Shown: positions 36,595-45,882 of the stretch, piece after piece
How the letters are laid out: each line of letters starts with the position of its first letter
Numbering within the stretch: the first letter of the stretch is position 1
From: Natronocella acetinitrilica
GTDB taxonomy: Bacteria > Pseudomonadota > Gammaproteobacteria > Nitrococcales > Aquisalimonadaceae
Reading direction: 5' to 3'
Length of the DNA stretch: 64,000 nucleotides
Assembly (NCBI RefSeq): GCF_024170285.1
Contig: NZ_JALJXV010000005.1
Span: 186,001 to 250,000 of the forward strand
Notes under the pieces: model-generated
What the model was told of the DNA's origin: nothing
Seen by the model: the letters and a program-made list of their open reading frames with translations, nothing else
The model's database searches: none
Position numbers and translations under genes: made by a program

Positions 36595-37410
36595 TCAGGC
36601 AGTTGGCGCGTCTATAGGCTCAACGTAGACTTCCAGCCGCGACGGTATCACCGGCGGGCCGAACTGGCTGAAGACGGCGACATCGGCTGCATCCCGGCCA
36701 TAACCAAGACACACACGCCCGCCGGTCAGATCCGGCCGGGTCGGGTCGAACGTGTGCCAGTTGCCCCCCACATAGGCTTCGAACCAGGCATGGAGATCCA
36801 TCGGCTCAAGCCGCTCCAGATAACCCACCACCAGGCGTGCCGGAATGCTCAGGCTACGGCACAGGGCGATACCAAGGTGCGCGAAATCACGGCAGACGCC
36901 ATTACCGCGCCGTACCATTTCGGTGGCCGACACCGGCTCGGGGTCGGATTCCGACAGGTAGTCAATGCGCTGGTTGATCCACCGGGAAATTGCCGTCACC
37001 TGATCATAACCCGGCAGGGCCCCAGCGGTGATTTCGTTGGCCAGCGGTCCGAGACGGTCGGCTTCGCAGTAGCGACTGGGCGTCAGATGAATAAGGGTTT
37101 CGGCGGGCAACTCCTCCACCGGCACAAAGGGCGCGCCTGGTGCAGGCTGAGCACCCGCCAGTACGCGGACCTCCGATTGCACCCAGATGGACAAGGGCCC
37201 CACCGGCGCCAGCAGGCGCTGACAGAGATTACCGTAGACATCGGTGTACTCGGCAATCGGCAGGTTGGGCAGGACGCGATAGGTATCTCCGGCGACCCAT
37301 TGATAGAGGCCGCTACGCGGACGCAGCAGCAGGATCATCGGACTCGCCACCGCGTAGGTCATCTCCAACCGGCAACCAACGCGTAACCACCGATGATCCG
37401 GAGTGTGCAT
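36595..37410 (-). CDS. Transglutaminase-like cysteine protease family protein
   Basis: 271 residues, ATG after GGAGCAGCAG. The N-terminal half is the bacterial transglutaminase-N beta-sandwich (LEMTYAVASPMILLLRPRSG). The catalytic core has Cys in GNGVCRDFAHLGIAL, His in DLHAWFEAYVGG and Asp in HTFDPTRP, a full Cys-His-Asp triad. Cytosolic by lack of a signal. Such proteins may act as peptidases or amide ligases; none is assigned. Upstream gene of the deacetylase pair, divergent from the M48 lipoprotein. Confidence 0.9.
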   Translation of the reverse strand: MHTPDHRWLRVGCRLEMTYAVASPMILLLRPRSGLYQWVAGDTYRVLPNLPIAEYTDVYGNLCQRLLAPVGPLSIWVQSEVRVLAGAQPAPGAPFVPVEELPAETLIHLTPSRYCEADRLGPLANEITAGALPGYDQVTAISRWINQRIDYLSESDPEPVSATEMVRRGNGVCRDFAHLGIALCRSLSIPARLVVGYLERLEPMDLHAWFEAYVGGNWHTFDPTRPDLTGGRVCLGYGRDAADVAVFSQFGPPVIPSRLEVYVEPIDAPTA

Positions 37411-37564
37411 CTGCTGCTCCCTGGGGCTAATCCATTACACTTGTGTACGGAAACGCATAGCGTGGCGCCATGAGTATAAGCACAGTGTAGCGGAACGACG
37501 CTCGCTCTTGGCCGTCAAAAACCACAGCGCCCGTCGCCAGGGCCAGACAAGGGAGATACCCGTC

Positions 37565-38425
37565 ATGCAGCACCACTGTCCCTGCGGACACGATCATGGA
37601 AGGCGGCAGTTTCTGATTTACCTGGTGGGTGCCACCGGCACCGTGGCGCTGGCCGGGTGCAGTTCCACCCAGGTTGCCGACAGCCTTGGCGGTATTGCCA
37701 TGATCTCCCCCGCCGAGGAGCGGGCCATGGGCGAGGCGGCCTGGGAGGACATCAAGAGCGAAATGACGCTGTCCACTAATCGCGACGCCACACGACGCCT
37801 GGAAGACGTGGGTTGGCGCATCGTGGACGCGGGTGGCAATCGGGACGAGAACTGGGAGTTCGCCCTGTTCGATGATCCCGCCATCAACGCCTTCGCGCTG
37901 CCCGGCGGCAAGGTGGGATTCTACACCGGCATACTCGAACTGATGGAAAACGACGCCCAGCTGGCCGCCGTGATGGGTCACGAGGTCGGTCACGTTAACG
38001 CCCGGCATGGCGCACGGCGGGTCAGTGCCCAGCGGGCGTCTGCGATCGGCCTGCAGGCATTGCAGGTAGCCCTGCAGATTGGCGATGTGGCACGAGCCGG
38101 CGAGATCGCCGGTGTGCTCGGGGCCGGCGTGGTTTATGGCGTGATCATGCCCTATTCCCGGGCTCACGAACTGGAGGCGGACGAGCTGGGCGTGCGCTAT
38201 ATGGCCCAGGCCGGCTACGACCCGCAGGAATCCGTGCGCTTCTGGCAGTCCATGCAGGCGCAGAGTCAGGGCGGTCGGCCGCCGGAGTTTCTCTCCACCC
38301 ATCCGGCGGAAGATCGCCGTATTCGCGAGTTGCGCAGGATCATTCCCGAAGTGCAGCCCATCTACGAGGAAAACCGCCTCAGTCAAGCTGACCTGAGGCG
38401 GCTTGTAGCGCGCATGATGGGCTGA
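37565..38425 (+). CDS. M48-family zinc metalloprotease, Tat-type lipoprotein
   Basis: 286 residues from ATG 37565, with GGGAG about ten bases upstream. The N-terminus reads MQHHCPCGHDHGRRQFLIY: a Cys/His-rich patch, then a twin-arginine motif, a hydrophobic core and the lipobox ALAGC. It is therefore likely exported folded by Tat and lipidated. The protease domain has HEVGH in AVMGHEVGHVNARHG and the third zinc ligand in ELEADELGV. It resembles LoiP/BepA-type periplasmic proteases that clear misfolded outer-membrane proteins. It ends 10 bp before a convergent transporter gene. Confidence 0.9.
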   Translation: MQHHCPCGHDHGRRQFLIYLVGATGTVALAGCSSTQVADSLGGIAMISPAEERAMGEAAWEDIKSEMTLSTNRDATRRLEDVGWRIVDAGGNRDENWEFALFDDPAINAFALPGGKVGFYTGILELMENDAQLAAVMGHEVGHVNARHGARRVSAQRASAIGLQALQVALQIGDVARAGEIAGVLGAGVVYGVIMPYSRAHELEADELGVRYMAQAGYDPQESVRFWQSMQAQSQGGRPPEFLSTHPAEDRRIRELRRIIPEVQPIYEENRLSQADLRRLVARMMG

Positions 38426-38435
38426 CCGGGGGAGA

Positions 38436-39992
38436 CTAGCGAACGATGCCCTGCTCCCGGGCCATGGCATAGCAGGCCTTGGGGCCTGTCCACAACGATG
38501 GTAGCAACACCAGCGACACCGGGATGGCGGTAATCACGATGAACTGCTGCAGGGCACTGATCTGCCCTGCCCCCATGTAGAGCAGTATTGCCGCCATGAC
38601 CACCATGGCGATCCCCCAGAAGGCCCGCACCGCGGTGTTCGGTTCATCGTGGCCGGACGCCACCATGGAGATGGTGTAGCTCATGGAGTCGCCCGTCGTG
38701 GCCACGAAGATCGTGGTGAGCAAGAGTATGGCCAGGGCCATGACCGTGCCCAGTGGCAGTGCCTGGGCCACGGTCAGGGTAGCCACGTCAAAGCGGAAGT
38801 TGTTCAACGCCTCCACCAGGTCGATCTGGCCGGTGAGCTGATAGTAGATTCCCGAGCCACCCAGCAGGGTGAACCAGATGGTGGTGGCCACCGGCGCCAT
38901 GATGCCGACGGCGAGCAGCATCTGGCGTACGGTGCGCCCCCGGGAGATGCGTGCCACGAACAGCGCCATCAGGGGGCCGTAGCCGAGGAACCAGGCAAAG
39001 AAGAAGATCGTCCACCATTGCATCCACCAGTCCGGCGCGGTTTCCGATGTCATGGTGGCCATGGTGAAGAAGTTGGTGACATACGCGCCCATACCCTGCA
39101 GGTAGCTGTTCACCAGAAAGAGAGTGGGGCCGAAAACGAAGATCACGGCACCAATGCCGATGGCGAGGAATACGTTGAACCGACTCAGGATCTGGATTCC
39201 CCGATGAATGCCGGTAATGGCCGAGGTGACGTAGATCGCTCCGAGCACGACGAGGATCAGCAACTGCGTCCCGTACCCGCCGGCGAAACCGAACAGCTCC
39301 TCCAGCCCGAAACTGACCTGGGTGGCCAGAAAGCCGATGGGCCCCACCGTCCCCGCTACCACGGCGATCACGCAGACCGCATCCACCACCCCACCGAAGG
39401 CGCCGCGCATGACACGCTCGCCAAACACCGGAAACAGCAGGGTACGCGGCTGGAGGGGCTTGCCGTGCACGTAATGGGCCTGGGCCAGCACGATGGCCGT
39501 CAGGGTGCCGAGGATGGCCCAGGCCAGGAAGCCCCAGTGCATGAACGACTGGGCAAGCGCGCCAGCCACGGCCTCCGCCGTCCCGGCCTCGGTGTCGAAG
39601 GCCGGCGGCGTGACGACGAAGTGATAAACCGGCTCGCCAGCGGCGAAGAACACACCACCCCCCGCGAGCAGGGTGCACATGATGATAGACAGCCACTTGA
39701 AGGTGCCCATCTCCGGCTTGTCCAGACCGCCAACCCTGGCGCTGGCCGCGGGCGAGATCGATACCGCCACGGCGATAAAGAAGGTCAGCAATAAAAGCAG
39801 CTGAAAATAGGAGCCCAGCACCCGGGCCGTCCACGCGAAACCTGTGCCCACGGCCCCGGAGACCATGTCGATATCGTAAAAGGACAGGGCGATGAACAGC
39901 ACGATGAAGCCGCCGCTGATCCCCAGCACCCATGGGTCCCCAAGTCCCGCGTTGAAACCGATGCGATCCTGATTGTTGCGTTGCTCGCTCAT
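38436..39992 (-). CDS. BCCT-family transporter, atypical substrate motif
   Basis: 518 residues and 12 predicted helices; same fold as betaine/carnitine/choline carriers (FTLL-type helices, YTISMVASG near the end). The segment normally reading GMGIGxMFxGVxEP is here LLAGGGVFFAAGEP, and the usual Trp-rich box is WWTIFFFAWFLGYGPLMALF (from Trp326), with most aromatic residues of the substrate cage lost, before the conserved ARISRGRT. It probably carries something other than glycine betaine. The gene starts 47 bp after the LDH2-family dehydrogenase on the same strand, so the two may handle one substrate. Confidence 0.88.
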   Translation of the reverse strand: MSEQRNNQDRIGFNAGLGDPWVLGISGGFIVLFIALSFYDIDMVSGAVGTGFAWTARVLGSYFQLLLLLTFFIAVAVSISPAASARVGGLDKPEMGTFKWLSIIMCTLLAGGGVFFAAGEPVYHFVVTPPAFDTEAGTAEAVAGALAQSFMHWGFLAWAILGTLTAIVLAQAHYVHGKPLQPRTLLFPVFGERVMRGAFGGVVDAVCVIAVVAGTVGPIGFLATQVSFGLEELFGFAGGYGTQLLILVVLGAIYVTSAITGIHRGIQILSRFNVFLAIGIGAVIFVFGPTLFLVNSYLQGMGAYVTNFFTMATMTSETAPDWWMQWWTIFFFAWFLGYGPLMALFVARISRGRTVRQMLLAVGIMAPVATTIWFTLLGGSGIYYQLTGQIDLVEALNNFRFDVATLTVAQALPLGTVMALAILLLTTIFVATTGDSMSYTISMVASGHDEPNTAVRAFWGIAMVVMAAILLYMGAGQISALQQFIVITAIPVSLVLLPSLWTGPKACYAMAREQGIVR

Positions 39993-40039
39993 CGCTGCCC
40001 TCTTTTTTCGTTATGCCGCCATCGGCGACGATGGTCGGA

Positions 40040-41053
40040 TCAGGTCCGGACCAGGCTCTGCACCCGGTCCAGCAGCTCGCTTGCCACCGGAATGCCCGCC
40101 TGCCGCAAGCGCAGACGGTTATCCCGGCGGCGACGGCCCGGAACCCGTACACCGGGTTGCTCATCCATGGCCGCAATCAGCCCCTGGACGGCGGGCTGGA
40201 AAGCCGAACCGGAGAAGCTGTCGGGATCCATCGCCAGGAAGAACTGCCCCGTGCCGGGTGGACCACCCTGCGTACCGGAGAACGGGCTTGCCTGCGTGCC
40301 CAGGGCCCCGCCGGCCAACACCGCGGCAAGCACTTCCGTCATCAGCCCACTACCAAAACCCTTGTAACCGCCGGCGGGCATCATGCTACCTGCCAAGGCG
40401 GCATCCGGATCCGTGGTGGGTTGGCCGCTGGCGTCCAGGGCCCAGCCGGCAGGTAGCGGCTGTCCCCGGCGCTTGTGGGCCATCACCTCGCTCTTGGCCA
40501 CCACGCTGGCGGACTGGTCGATCAACAGGGCAATCTCACCGGGATGCTCGCCGGGAACCGCCAGCGAGAAGGGGTTGGTGCCGATCACCGGACGCGTGCC
40601 ACCCAGCGGTGCAATGGAGGCCGGCGCATTGGTAAATCCAAGGCCGACCAGACCTGCCGCAGCCAGCTGCTCGGTGTGGTAGCCAAGCACGCCGCAGTTG
40701 TAGGAACGACGCACCGCCATGCCGGCCACGCCATGACTGCGTGCCGCCTCCATCAGCAAGGGCAGGCCCTTGTCGATGGCCGGATGAGCGAAGCCGTGGT
40801 CAGCGTCCACCAGGATTGCGGATGCGGCGGTCGCCTGGGCACGGGGTTCTGCCAGTGGCCGAACCTTGCCGCAACGCAGGTGTTCGCAGTAGGTGGGAAT
40901 GTAGGCCAGCCCATGACTGGCGATGCCATCCAGTTCTGCGGCCACCACCGCCCGGGCAAGCGAGTCGGCTGCATCCCGGCTCGCACCGCTTGCCGTCAGC
41001 GCATCCCGCGCCAGCCCCTCCAGTTCTTCAGGGCTACAGATCCGCTGCCCCAT
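40040..41053 (-). CDS. Malate/L-lactate dehydrogenase (LDH2/YlbC/DpkA) family oxidoreductase
   Basis: 337 residues from ATG 41053, which follows GGGTGGGGGCGCC. Family motifs: DGIASHGLAYIPTY near residue 45, NAPASIAPLGGTRPVIGTNP and AGGYKGFGSGLMTEVL. The family includes NAD(P)-dependent malate, L-sulfolactate, ureidoglycolate and Delta1-piperideine/pyrroline-2-carboxylate reductases, so the substrate is open. It is the first gene of a probable two-gene operon with the atypical BCCT carrier and is separated from the sox operon by a terminator. Confidence 0.88.
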   Translation of the reverse strand: MGQRICSPEELEGLARDALTASGASRDAADSLARAVVAAELDGIASHGLAYIPTYCEHLRCGKVRPLAEPRAQATAASAILVDADHGFAHPAIDKGLPLLMEAARSHGVAGMAVRRSYNCGVLGYHTEQLAAAGLVGLGFTNAPASIAPLGGTRPVIGTNPFSLAVPGEHPGEIALLIDQSASVVAKSEVMAHKRRGQPLPAGWALDASGQPTTDPDAALAGSMMPAGGYKGFGSGLMTEVLAAVLAGGALGTQASPFSGTQGGPPGTGQFFLAMDPDSFSGSAFQPAVQGLIAAMDEQPGVRVPGRRRRDNRLRLRQAGIPVASELLDRVQSLVRT

Positions 41054-41144
41054 GGCGCCCCCACCCTCACGCAATCAGCCTGTGCTTGCTCATTGTGCTG
41101 CAACCTGCGGGCGCGGTTGCTGGGAAATATTTATCACGCAATAA

Positions 41145-41162
41145 GGCGCCCTCATGGGCGCC
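41145..41162 (-). terminator. Terminator of the sox-purU operon
   Basis: GGCGCCC-TCAT-GGGCGCC is a perfect 7-bp stem. Read leftwards it is followed by TTATTGCG and lies 24 bp after the purU stop codon, so it probably ends the soxBDAG-purU transcript. Confidence 0.7.
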
Positions 41163-41186
41163 AGTGGGCAATGCAGCAGGGGCTGT

Positions 41187-42038
41187 CTAGCGGAACACCA
41201 CCGTCTTGGACCCGTTCAGCAGCACCCGGTGCTCCAGGTGCCAGCGCACGGCACGGGCCAGGGCCTGACATTCCAGGGTCTGGCCGATCTCGATGAGATC
41301 CTCCGGCTCGTCGGCGTGGTCCACGCGCTCCACGTCCTGCTCGATGATCGGCCCCTCATCCAGGTCCGCCGTCACGTAGTGCGCGGTAGCGCCTATGAGC
41401 TTGACGCCCCGCTCATGGGCCTGGTGATAGGGCCGGGCACCCTTGAAACCGGGCAGGAAGGAGTGATGGATGTTGATCACCTTGCCGAACAGGCGATTGG
41501 ACAGTCCGTCGGAGAGTATCTGCATGTAGCGGGCGAGAACGACCAGGTCGGCGCCGGTCTCCTCCACCAGGCCAAGCAGCTTCGCCTCCTGGGCCGCTCT
41601 GGTCTCGCGTGTCACGGGCAGGTGATGAAACGGCAGATCATGCAGTTCGGCGATGGGTCGCGCCGTCTCGTGGTTGGAGACGATGGCCACCACATCCATC
41701 GGTATTGTGCCGGTACGCCAGCGATACAGCAGGTCCACCAGGCAATGGTCGAAGCGCGACACCATGATCAGCACCCGGCCACGGACATCCTCACGCTGCA
41801 CGTCCCAGCGCATGGAGAAGCGTTCCGCCACCGGTTTGAAGAAAAAGCTGAACCGCTCCGCTTCGGCGAAACTGAACCGCACCCGCATGAAGAACTGCCC
41901 GGTGCGCAGGTCGTCGAACTGGGAACTCTCCAGGATATTGCCACCGTGCTCGGCAATCAGCCCGGAGACCGCGGCCACGATGCCGGGCCGATCGGCGCAG
42001 GTCAGTTTGAGAATCAGGATTGGGGCGTTGGCGTCCAT
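41187..42038 (-). CDS. purU: Formyltetrahydrofolate deformylase PurU
   Basis: 283 residues from ATG 42038; the longer frame runs back into soxG. An N-terminal ACT domain (about 5-85, LTCADRPGIVAAVSGLI) precedes the formyl-transferase fold with VSNHETARPIAELHDLPF, NIHHSFLPGFKGARPYHQAH and ATAHYVTADLDEGPIIEQDV; the conserved Asn-His-Asp catalytic set is present. It hydrolyses 10-formyl-THF to formate and THF. Its start overlaps soxG by 25 bp. In the sox operon it would recycle folate loaded with C1 units from sarcosine methyl groups. Confidence 0.95.
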   Translation of the reverse strand: MDANAPILILKLTCADRPGIVAAVSGLIAEHGGNILESSQFDDLRTGQFFMRVRFSFAEAERFSFFFKPVAERFSMRWDVQREDVRGRVLIMVSRFDHCLVDLLYRWRTGTIPMDVVAIVSNHETARPIAELHDLPFHHLPVTRETRAAQEAKLLGLVEETGADLVVLARYMQILSDGLSNRLFGKVINIHHSFLPGFKGARPYHQAHERGVKLIGATAHYVTADLDEGPIIEQDVERVDHADEPEDLIEIGQTLECQALARAVRWHLEHRVLLNGSKTVVFR

Positions 42039-42625
42039 GGTGGCGCGTCTTCCTCGACGAATAGGGGTTGCATGGAAGCGGCGGCCTGCTGCAGCCAGCC
42101 GAGAAATGCCTGGGCGTAGCCCGGGTAGACCAGCAGAACAAAGCCGCTCTCCGCGTCCGGGCGGCACAATAACACGCTGATCTCCGCCATCACCGTTTGC
42201 CCGGCGAAACCGGGCTCCGCCGTCGCCAGGTCAAGCCGACACTCGCGACCGAGCAGTTCCACCGCATGGCGGCCCGACACGCGGAATGCGGCACGCCCGT
42301 GGCTCTGATCGCTGACGTGGCCAATGCCGTCCAGTTTCTGGGCCAAGGCCCGGGCCAGGGCGCCGTCACGCCCCCGGGGCGCGAGTATCATCCATTGCCG
42401 TGGTGCCAGCGGTAGCGCCAGCAACTCCCTGGTCATGGCGCCTCGACCCGGCGCAGTCGTAACGTTCAGCGCAGCCTGTACTGCGTCTTCCCGGCCCCGT
42501 CTGGCAAAGACCTGACAGCAGGCCAGACCACGAACATGGGCGATACGAACGCCGGGCTCGCCCCGCTGAGCGGGTAACTGCCAGGTACTCAACCCCACCG
42601 GATAGCGCAGGTCCTGCTCAGCCAC
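42014..42625 (-). CDS. soxG: Sarcosine oxidase gamma subunit SoxG
   Basis: 203 residues from GTG 42625, eight bases after AAGGGAG; the TTG at 42649 would enlarge the overlap with soxA. The protein has LAPRQWMILAPRGRDGALARAL and SDQSHGRAAFRVSGRHAVELLGRECRLDL, the conserved core of heterotetrameric SoxG, with a terminal LLVYPGYAQAFLGWL. It is the small structural subunit at the alpha-subunit folate site. It overlaps soxA by 8 bp and purU by 25 bp, in line with translational coupling. Confidence 0.9.
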   Translation of the reverse strand: MAEQDLRYPVGLSTWQLPAQRGEPGVRIAHVRGLACCQVFARRGREDAVQAALNVTTAPGRGAMTRELLALPLAPRQWMILAPRGRDGALARALAQKLDGIGHVSDQSHGRAAFRVSGRHAVELLGRECRLDLATAEPGFAGQTVMAEISVLLCRPDAESGFVLLVYPGYAQAFLGWLQQAAASMQPLFVEEDAPPWTPTPQS

Positions 42626-45596
42626 GGAGTCGACTCCCTTGCGGATCAATGAAGCACGGCGAACAGACCTCCACCGGCACGGACTCCCCTTTCAGCGGGA
42701 ATACCGCATCCAGGCGCTGCCCATGACGCTGGTCGCCGTCGCGCAGGAACGCCAGGGCGATCCACTGTTCCAGGTGCGGGCTGTGGGTCACCGACGACAG
42801 CCAACCAAGACTGTTTTCGATGGTCGCGTCGCCGCCGGGCTCAAGCAGGTGAGCACCGCCGCGCAGGCGACCGCCAGGCTCCAGGGGTCGCAAACCCACC
42901 AGCCGTGGCCGGCAAGTATCCGCCAGCCCGGGGCGTGCCGCCAGCACCTTGCCCACATAGTCCTTCTTCTGCTTCTCCACCATGCCGGCCAGACCGATGT
43001 CCTCGGCGGTGGTGCGGCCATCGAACTCCGGCCCTGCCGGATGACCTTTCTCTATGCGCAGCACACCCAGTGCTTCGGTGCCATAGGGTGAAATACCGAA
43101 ATCCGCGCCGGCTGCCATGATTCGCCGCCACATGGCGCTGCCGTAGCCCCAGGGGACGCTGACCTCATAGGCCAGTTCGCCCGAGAAGCTGATACGGAAG
43201 ATCCGAACCGGATACGGGCCGTCCAGCAGGTTGAGGAAACCCATGAAAGGCAGGGCCTCGTTGGACAAATCCGCCTCGGGTAATGCGCGCTGCAGGGTTT
43301 CGCGGCTGCGTGGCCCGGCGACCGCCATGGTCGCCCATTGCTCGGTGGCGGAGGCAACATTGACGTCCAGATCGGGCCAGGCCACCTGGGCATGGAATTC
43401 CATGTGGGCCAGCACCCGTCCGGCATTGGCCGTGGTGGTGGTGGTCACGAAATGATCGTCGGCAAAGCGCGAGGTGGTGCCATCGTCGAACAGATGCCCG
43501 TCAGGCCGCAGCATCACGCCATAGCGCACCTTGCCCACCGGCAACTTGAGAAAACCGTTGAGGTAGATGCGGTTGAGAAACTCGGCGGCATCCGGACCCA
43601 TGACGTCGATCTTGCCCAGGGTGGAGACGTCGCAGATGCCCACGGAGTGACGCACCGCCAGTGCCTCTCGCCAGGTGGCGGCGGCAATATCCTCGCCGTC
43701 CCGCGGGTAGCAGCTCGGCCGCAACCAGTGGCCTGCCTCGATGAACAGCGCGCCTTGCTGCCGGTGCCAATCGTCCATGGCAGTACGACGCACGGGCGCA
43801 AACTCCTGGCCGCGACGGTGCCCGGCATAGGCACCCACGGCCACCGGCACCGCCGGTGGCCGAAAGCGGGTGGTGCCTACCTCGGCAATGGCGCGCTGCT
43901 GTATCTGCGCAAGGACACCGAGCCCGTTCACGGAGGATGTCTTGCCCTGATCCGTGCCCATGCCAAGAGTGGTGTAGCGCTTCAGGTGCTCGACGCTGTG
44001 AAAGCCCTCCTGATCGGCCAGACGGATGTCGTCCACGGTCACATCATTCTGCAGATCGACAAAGGCCTTGCCCGACCCGGGGCAGCGCCAGATTGGCCGA
44101 ATGGGGGCTTCCGGGCGCACGGCCACCCGCGGCAGAGCCCCGCTTTCCGCAACCGTGAATCCCAGTTTGTGAGCGGCGTCACGACCGGCGTTGTACCCAC
44201 CGGCCAGACAGTCCGCAAGCGCATAGGCACCGGCCGCCGAACCGGCAGCACTGGCGGACTCGACGCCCCCCGCCGGGCGAAATGCCGCCAGTTCTGCATC
44301 CCACACCGGCTGATCGCCGCACTGACTGAGCAGGCTGACATCCGGGCTGAATCCGCCGGAGACCGCAAGGCAATCACAATCCACGGATGCCTTGGGAACG
44401 CCATCAGGATCCTGCAAGGCAACGCGGCGCAGTGACTGCCCGCCGATGGCACGGGCGGGGACTGCCCCGGTCAGTACCCGAATCCCCAACTCTCGGGCCT
44501 GCTCGGCAACGGCTCCGGGTTCGGTCCGCGCATCCGCGATAGCCGCTACCTCGCAGCCGGCGGCAGCGAGATCGAACGCCGTTCGGTAGGCATCGTCGTT
44601 GTTCGTGGCCACCAGGAACCGCCGTCCCGGTGCCACAGCGAACTGGTTCAGGTATCGGCGGACCGCAGTGGCCAGCATGACGCCCGGCCTGTCGTTGTCA
44701 TCGAACACCAGCGGCCGTTCCAGCGCGCCGGTGGCGGACACCAGTTGTCTGGAGCGAATCACCCACAGCCGCTGCCGGGGCAGATGCTCTGCGGTCTCCG
44801 CCAGCGGCGGCACCTGTTCCACCGCGCTCAGCACGCCGTGGTCGTAGACGCTGGTCAGGCTGGTGCGGGTGAGAACGCGCACGTTGTCCATGCCCCGCAG
44901 CCGCACTTCCACGGAAGCGACCCAGTCAGCGGCCGGAGCATCATCGACATGCTCCTGCTCCCAGAGCAAGCGCCCACCCAACAGCGGTCCGGCTTCGATC
45001 AGGAGCACGCGGGCACCGCTCAGGCCTGCGGCGAGGGCCGCCATCAGTCCTGCCGGACCGGCGCCCGCCACCACCACGTCGGCATGGGCGTGGGCGTGCT
45101 CATAGTGATCCGGGTCGGCACTGTCGGCGGCGCGACCAAGCCCGGCCGCGCGGCGGATCTGGCGCTCGTAGACCCGCTCCCAGAAGCTCGCCGGCCACAT
45201 GAAGGTCTTGTAGTAGAAGCCCGCCACCAGAAAGCGATGCAGCAAGCCGTTGACCGATAGCAGATCGAATCGCAGCGAGGGGAACCGGTTCTGGCTGCTG
45301 GCAACCAGTCCGTCGCGGGCCTCGATGACGGTGGCCCGGGTATTGGGCTCACGGCACTGGCCCTCGCCCAGTTCCACCAGGGCGTTGGGCTCCTCGTGGC
45401 CGGCGGCGAGAATACCCCGCGGCCGGTGGTACTTGAAGCTTCGCCCGATCAGTTGCACCCCGTTGGCAAGTAGTAGCGAAGCCAGGGTATCGCCGGCATA
45501 GCCCTGATAAAGCCGGCCGTCAAAGCGCACCGAAACGAGTCTGTCCCGATCGATATGACCGCCGGACGGCAGTCGCCGCACCTGACCCTCACTCAT
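42618..45596 (-). CDS. soxA: Sarcosine oxidase alpha subunit SoxA
   Basis: 992 residues from ATG 45596, seven bases after GGAG; an 8-bp overlap with soxD decides the start. Order: a 2Fe-2S-like Fer2 domain (YAGDTLASLLLANG, SFKYHRPRGI), an NAD-binding dinucleotide domain (VVVAGAGPAGLMAALAAG), and a C-terminal GcvT-like folate domain (SVGICDVSTLGKIDVMGPDA, FRISFSGELAYEVSVPW). The heterotetramer oxidises sarcosine to glycine and passes the methyl carbon to THF. Lengths and operon order agree with soxBDAG of corynebacteria and pseudomonads. Confidence 0.96.
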   Translation of the reverse strand: MSEGQVRRLPSGGHIDRDRLVSVRFDGRLYQGYAGDTLASLLLANGVQLIGRSFKYHRPRGILAAGHEEPNALVELGEGQCREPNTRATVIEARDGLVASSQNRFPSLRFDLLSVNGLLHRFLVAGFYYKTFMWPASFWERVYERQIRRAAGLGRAADSADPDHYEHAHAHADVVVAGAGPAGLMAALAAGLSGARVLLIEAGPLLGGRLLWEQEHVDDAPAADWVASVEVRLRGMDNVRVLTRTSLTSVYDHGVLSAVEQVPPLAETAEHLPRQRLWVIRSRQLVSATGALERPLVFDDNDRPGVMLATAVRRYLNQFAVAPGRRFLVATNNDDAYRTAFDLAAAGCEVAAIADARTEPGAVAEQARELGIRVLTGAVPARAIGGQSLRRVALQDPDGVPKASVDCDCLAVSGGFSPDVSLLSQCGDQPVWDAELAAFRPAGGVESASAAGSAAGAYALADCLAGGYNAGRDAAHKLGFTVAESGALPRVAVRPEAPIRPIWRCPGSGKAFVDLQNDVTVDDIRLADQEGFHSVEHLKRYTTLGMGTDQGKTSSVNGLGVLAQIQQRAIAEVGTTRFRPPAVPVAVGAYAGHRRGQEFAPVRRTAMDDWHRQQGALFIEAGHWLRPSCYPRDGEDIAAATWREALAVRHSVGICDVSTLGKIDVMGPDAAEFLNRIYLNGFLKLPVGKVRYGVMLRPDGHLFDDGTTSRFADDHFVTTTTTANAGRVLAHMEFHAQVAWPDLDVNVASATEQWATMAVAGPRSRETLQRALPEADLSNEALPFMGFLNLLDGPYPVRIFRISFSGELAYEVSVPWGYGSAMWRRIMAAGADFGISPYGTEALGVLRIEKGHPAGPEFDGRTTAEDIGLAGMVEKQKKDYVGKVLAARPGLADTCRPRLVGLRPLEPGGRLRGGAHLLEPGGDATIENSLGWLSSVTHSPHLEQWIALAFLRDGDQRHGQRLDAVFPLKGESVPVEVCSPCFIDPQGSRLRG

Positions 45597-45864
45597 GGAG
45601 GAACTCCAGTTCATCACCGGGCCGGCCCGTAGCAGCAATCCGGTGACTGACGGTATGGCGAATCACCTGCACGAACTGCCGGCAACCGCCCACGTGGTGC
45701 CACCATTCCCTGTGCCAGCCCCGCGGGTTGGTGCGAATGTAAACTGCCGACACGGCCGCCTCCGGCCTGGCATCCAGTGCCGGTGGGGCAACGGAGGCAT
45801 CGCCCTGATACTGGAACTCGGCCTCATCCCGCAGGCCGCACCAGGGGCAGTCAATGCGATGCAT
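45589..45864 (-). CDS. soxD: Sarcosine oxidase delta subunit SoxD
   Basis: 91 residues. A short zinc-binding-type protein: CPWCG at residues 6-10, EFQYQGDA, the characteristic TNPRGWHREWWHHVGGCRQF and the terminal RHTVSHRI. SoxD binds zinc in the heterotetramer and touches the alpha subunit. It lies 18 bp after soxB and overlaps soxA by 8 bp. Confidence 0.95.
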   Translation of the reverse strand: MHRIDCPWCGLRDEAEFQYQGDASVAPPALDARPEAAVSAVYIRTNPRGWHREWWHHVGGCRQFVQVIRHTVSHRIAATGRPGDELEFLHE

Positions 45865-45882
45865 GACACTCTCCTTCGGGAC

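Noticed and set aside
43338-44435. 365-codon plus-strand frame inside soxA
   Set aside because: Shadow frame of a high-G+C gene; no motif, no SD, and the opposite strand is unequivocally SoxA.
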